Shown here: in pieces, positions 58,665 through 58,746 of the stretch
Layout of the letters: every line of letters starts with the position of its first letter
Position numbering within the stretch: the stretch's first letter is position 1
Assembly: GCA_945906815.1 (NCBI GenBank)
Contig: CAMDRT010000026.1
Span: 1 to 58,746 of the forward strand
Direction of reading: 5' to 3'
Origin: Bordetella parapertussis
GTDB lineage: Bacteria > Pseudomonadota > Gammaproteobacteria > Burkholderiales > SG8-41
DNA: 58,746 bases
Position numbers and translations under genes: made by a program
The notes under the pieces: model-generated
The model's database searches: none
Told to the model about the DNA's origin: nothing
What the model saw: the letters and a program-made list of their open reading frames with translations, nothing else

Positions 58665-58746
58665 AGAAATTACCGTAACTTCAAAACCATTGACGCAGAT
58701 TTCGCAGATTTTCACAGATTGTTTTGCAGTTAATCTGCGTTCATCT

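Overview
The window looks like chromosome of a betaproteobacterium, probably of the Burkholderiales/Alcaligenaceae type. The reasons are eight tripartite-tricarboxylate-transporter (Bug) solute receptors, the neighbour order radA-alr-lplT and tsaB-rimI-uracil-DNA glycosylase, and GC-rich, densely packed genes with short palindromic repeats between them. The taxon is inferred from gene content; no rRNA, tRNA, CRISPR array, phage or intact insertion sequence was seen.

Layout. 0.2-3.7 kb: a MacAB-like efflux operon (adaptor, permease, ATPase) behind a small secreted protein. 3.8-11.9 kb: first catabolic block (isopropylmalate-dehydrogenase-like enzyme, DapA-like aldolase, MmgE/PrpD enzyme, alpha/beta hydrolase) with three Bug receptors. 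11.9-15.9 kb: housekeeping genes radA, alr, lplT. 16-28.4 kb: cupin protein, three Bug receptors, acyl-CoA synthetase, two SDRs, a ParE/Phd toxin-antitoxin pair, a split CoA-transferase-like pair, a citryl-CoA-lyase-like protein and a beta-keto-acid cleavage enzyme. 28.4-36.2 kb: a palindromic element, a GGDEF remnant and a three-gene signalling operon headed by a 1760-residue kinase with a seven-unit HAMP array. 36.2-44.9 kb: second PrpD block (Asp/Glu racemase-like protein, PrpD, class III CoA-transferase, acyl-CoA dehydrogenase, Bug receptor, aconitase A). 45.4-49.4 kb: Bug receptor, GMC oxidoreductase, GST, second racemase-like protein. 49.5-52.9 kb: MoxR ATPase and VWA protein of the NorQD/CbbQO type. 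53.2-55.5 kb: cysteine-cluster protein and the housekeeping trio uracil-DNA glycosylase, rimI, tsaB. 55.7-58.4 kb: ThuA-like protein and D-aminoacylase-family amidohydrolase.

How it may work together. Apart from housekeeping genes, most of the window is organic-acid catabolism. Periplasmic Bug receptors bind small carboxylates, and neighbouring enzymes activate them to CoA thioesters, dehydrate or isomerise them, or cleave them to acetyl-CoA-level products. No TctA/TctB membrane subunits are present, so the receptors must share a transporter encoded elsewhere or act otherwise. No LysR, GntR, TetR or other classical transcription factor is visible. Three of the Bug genes share a near-identical sigma-70-type promoter (TTGACT-N17-TAGATT type).

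Main points of interest: the shared Bug promoter module; a CoA-transferase operon split by a Bug cassette, whose B subunit seems to lack the usual catalytic glutamate; the poly-HAMP kinase with alternating homogenised repeats; a MITE-like element present in two inverted copies; recurrent octamer repeat arrays between genes; relics of an M19 dipeptidase and a GGDEF protein; an orphan NorQD/CbbQO pair; and a core gene block apparently split by about 37 kb of accessory DNA.
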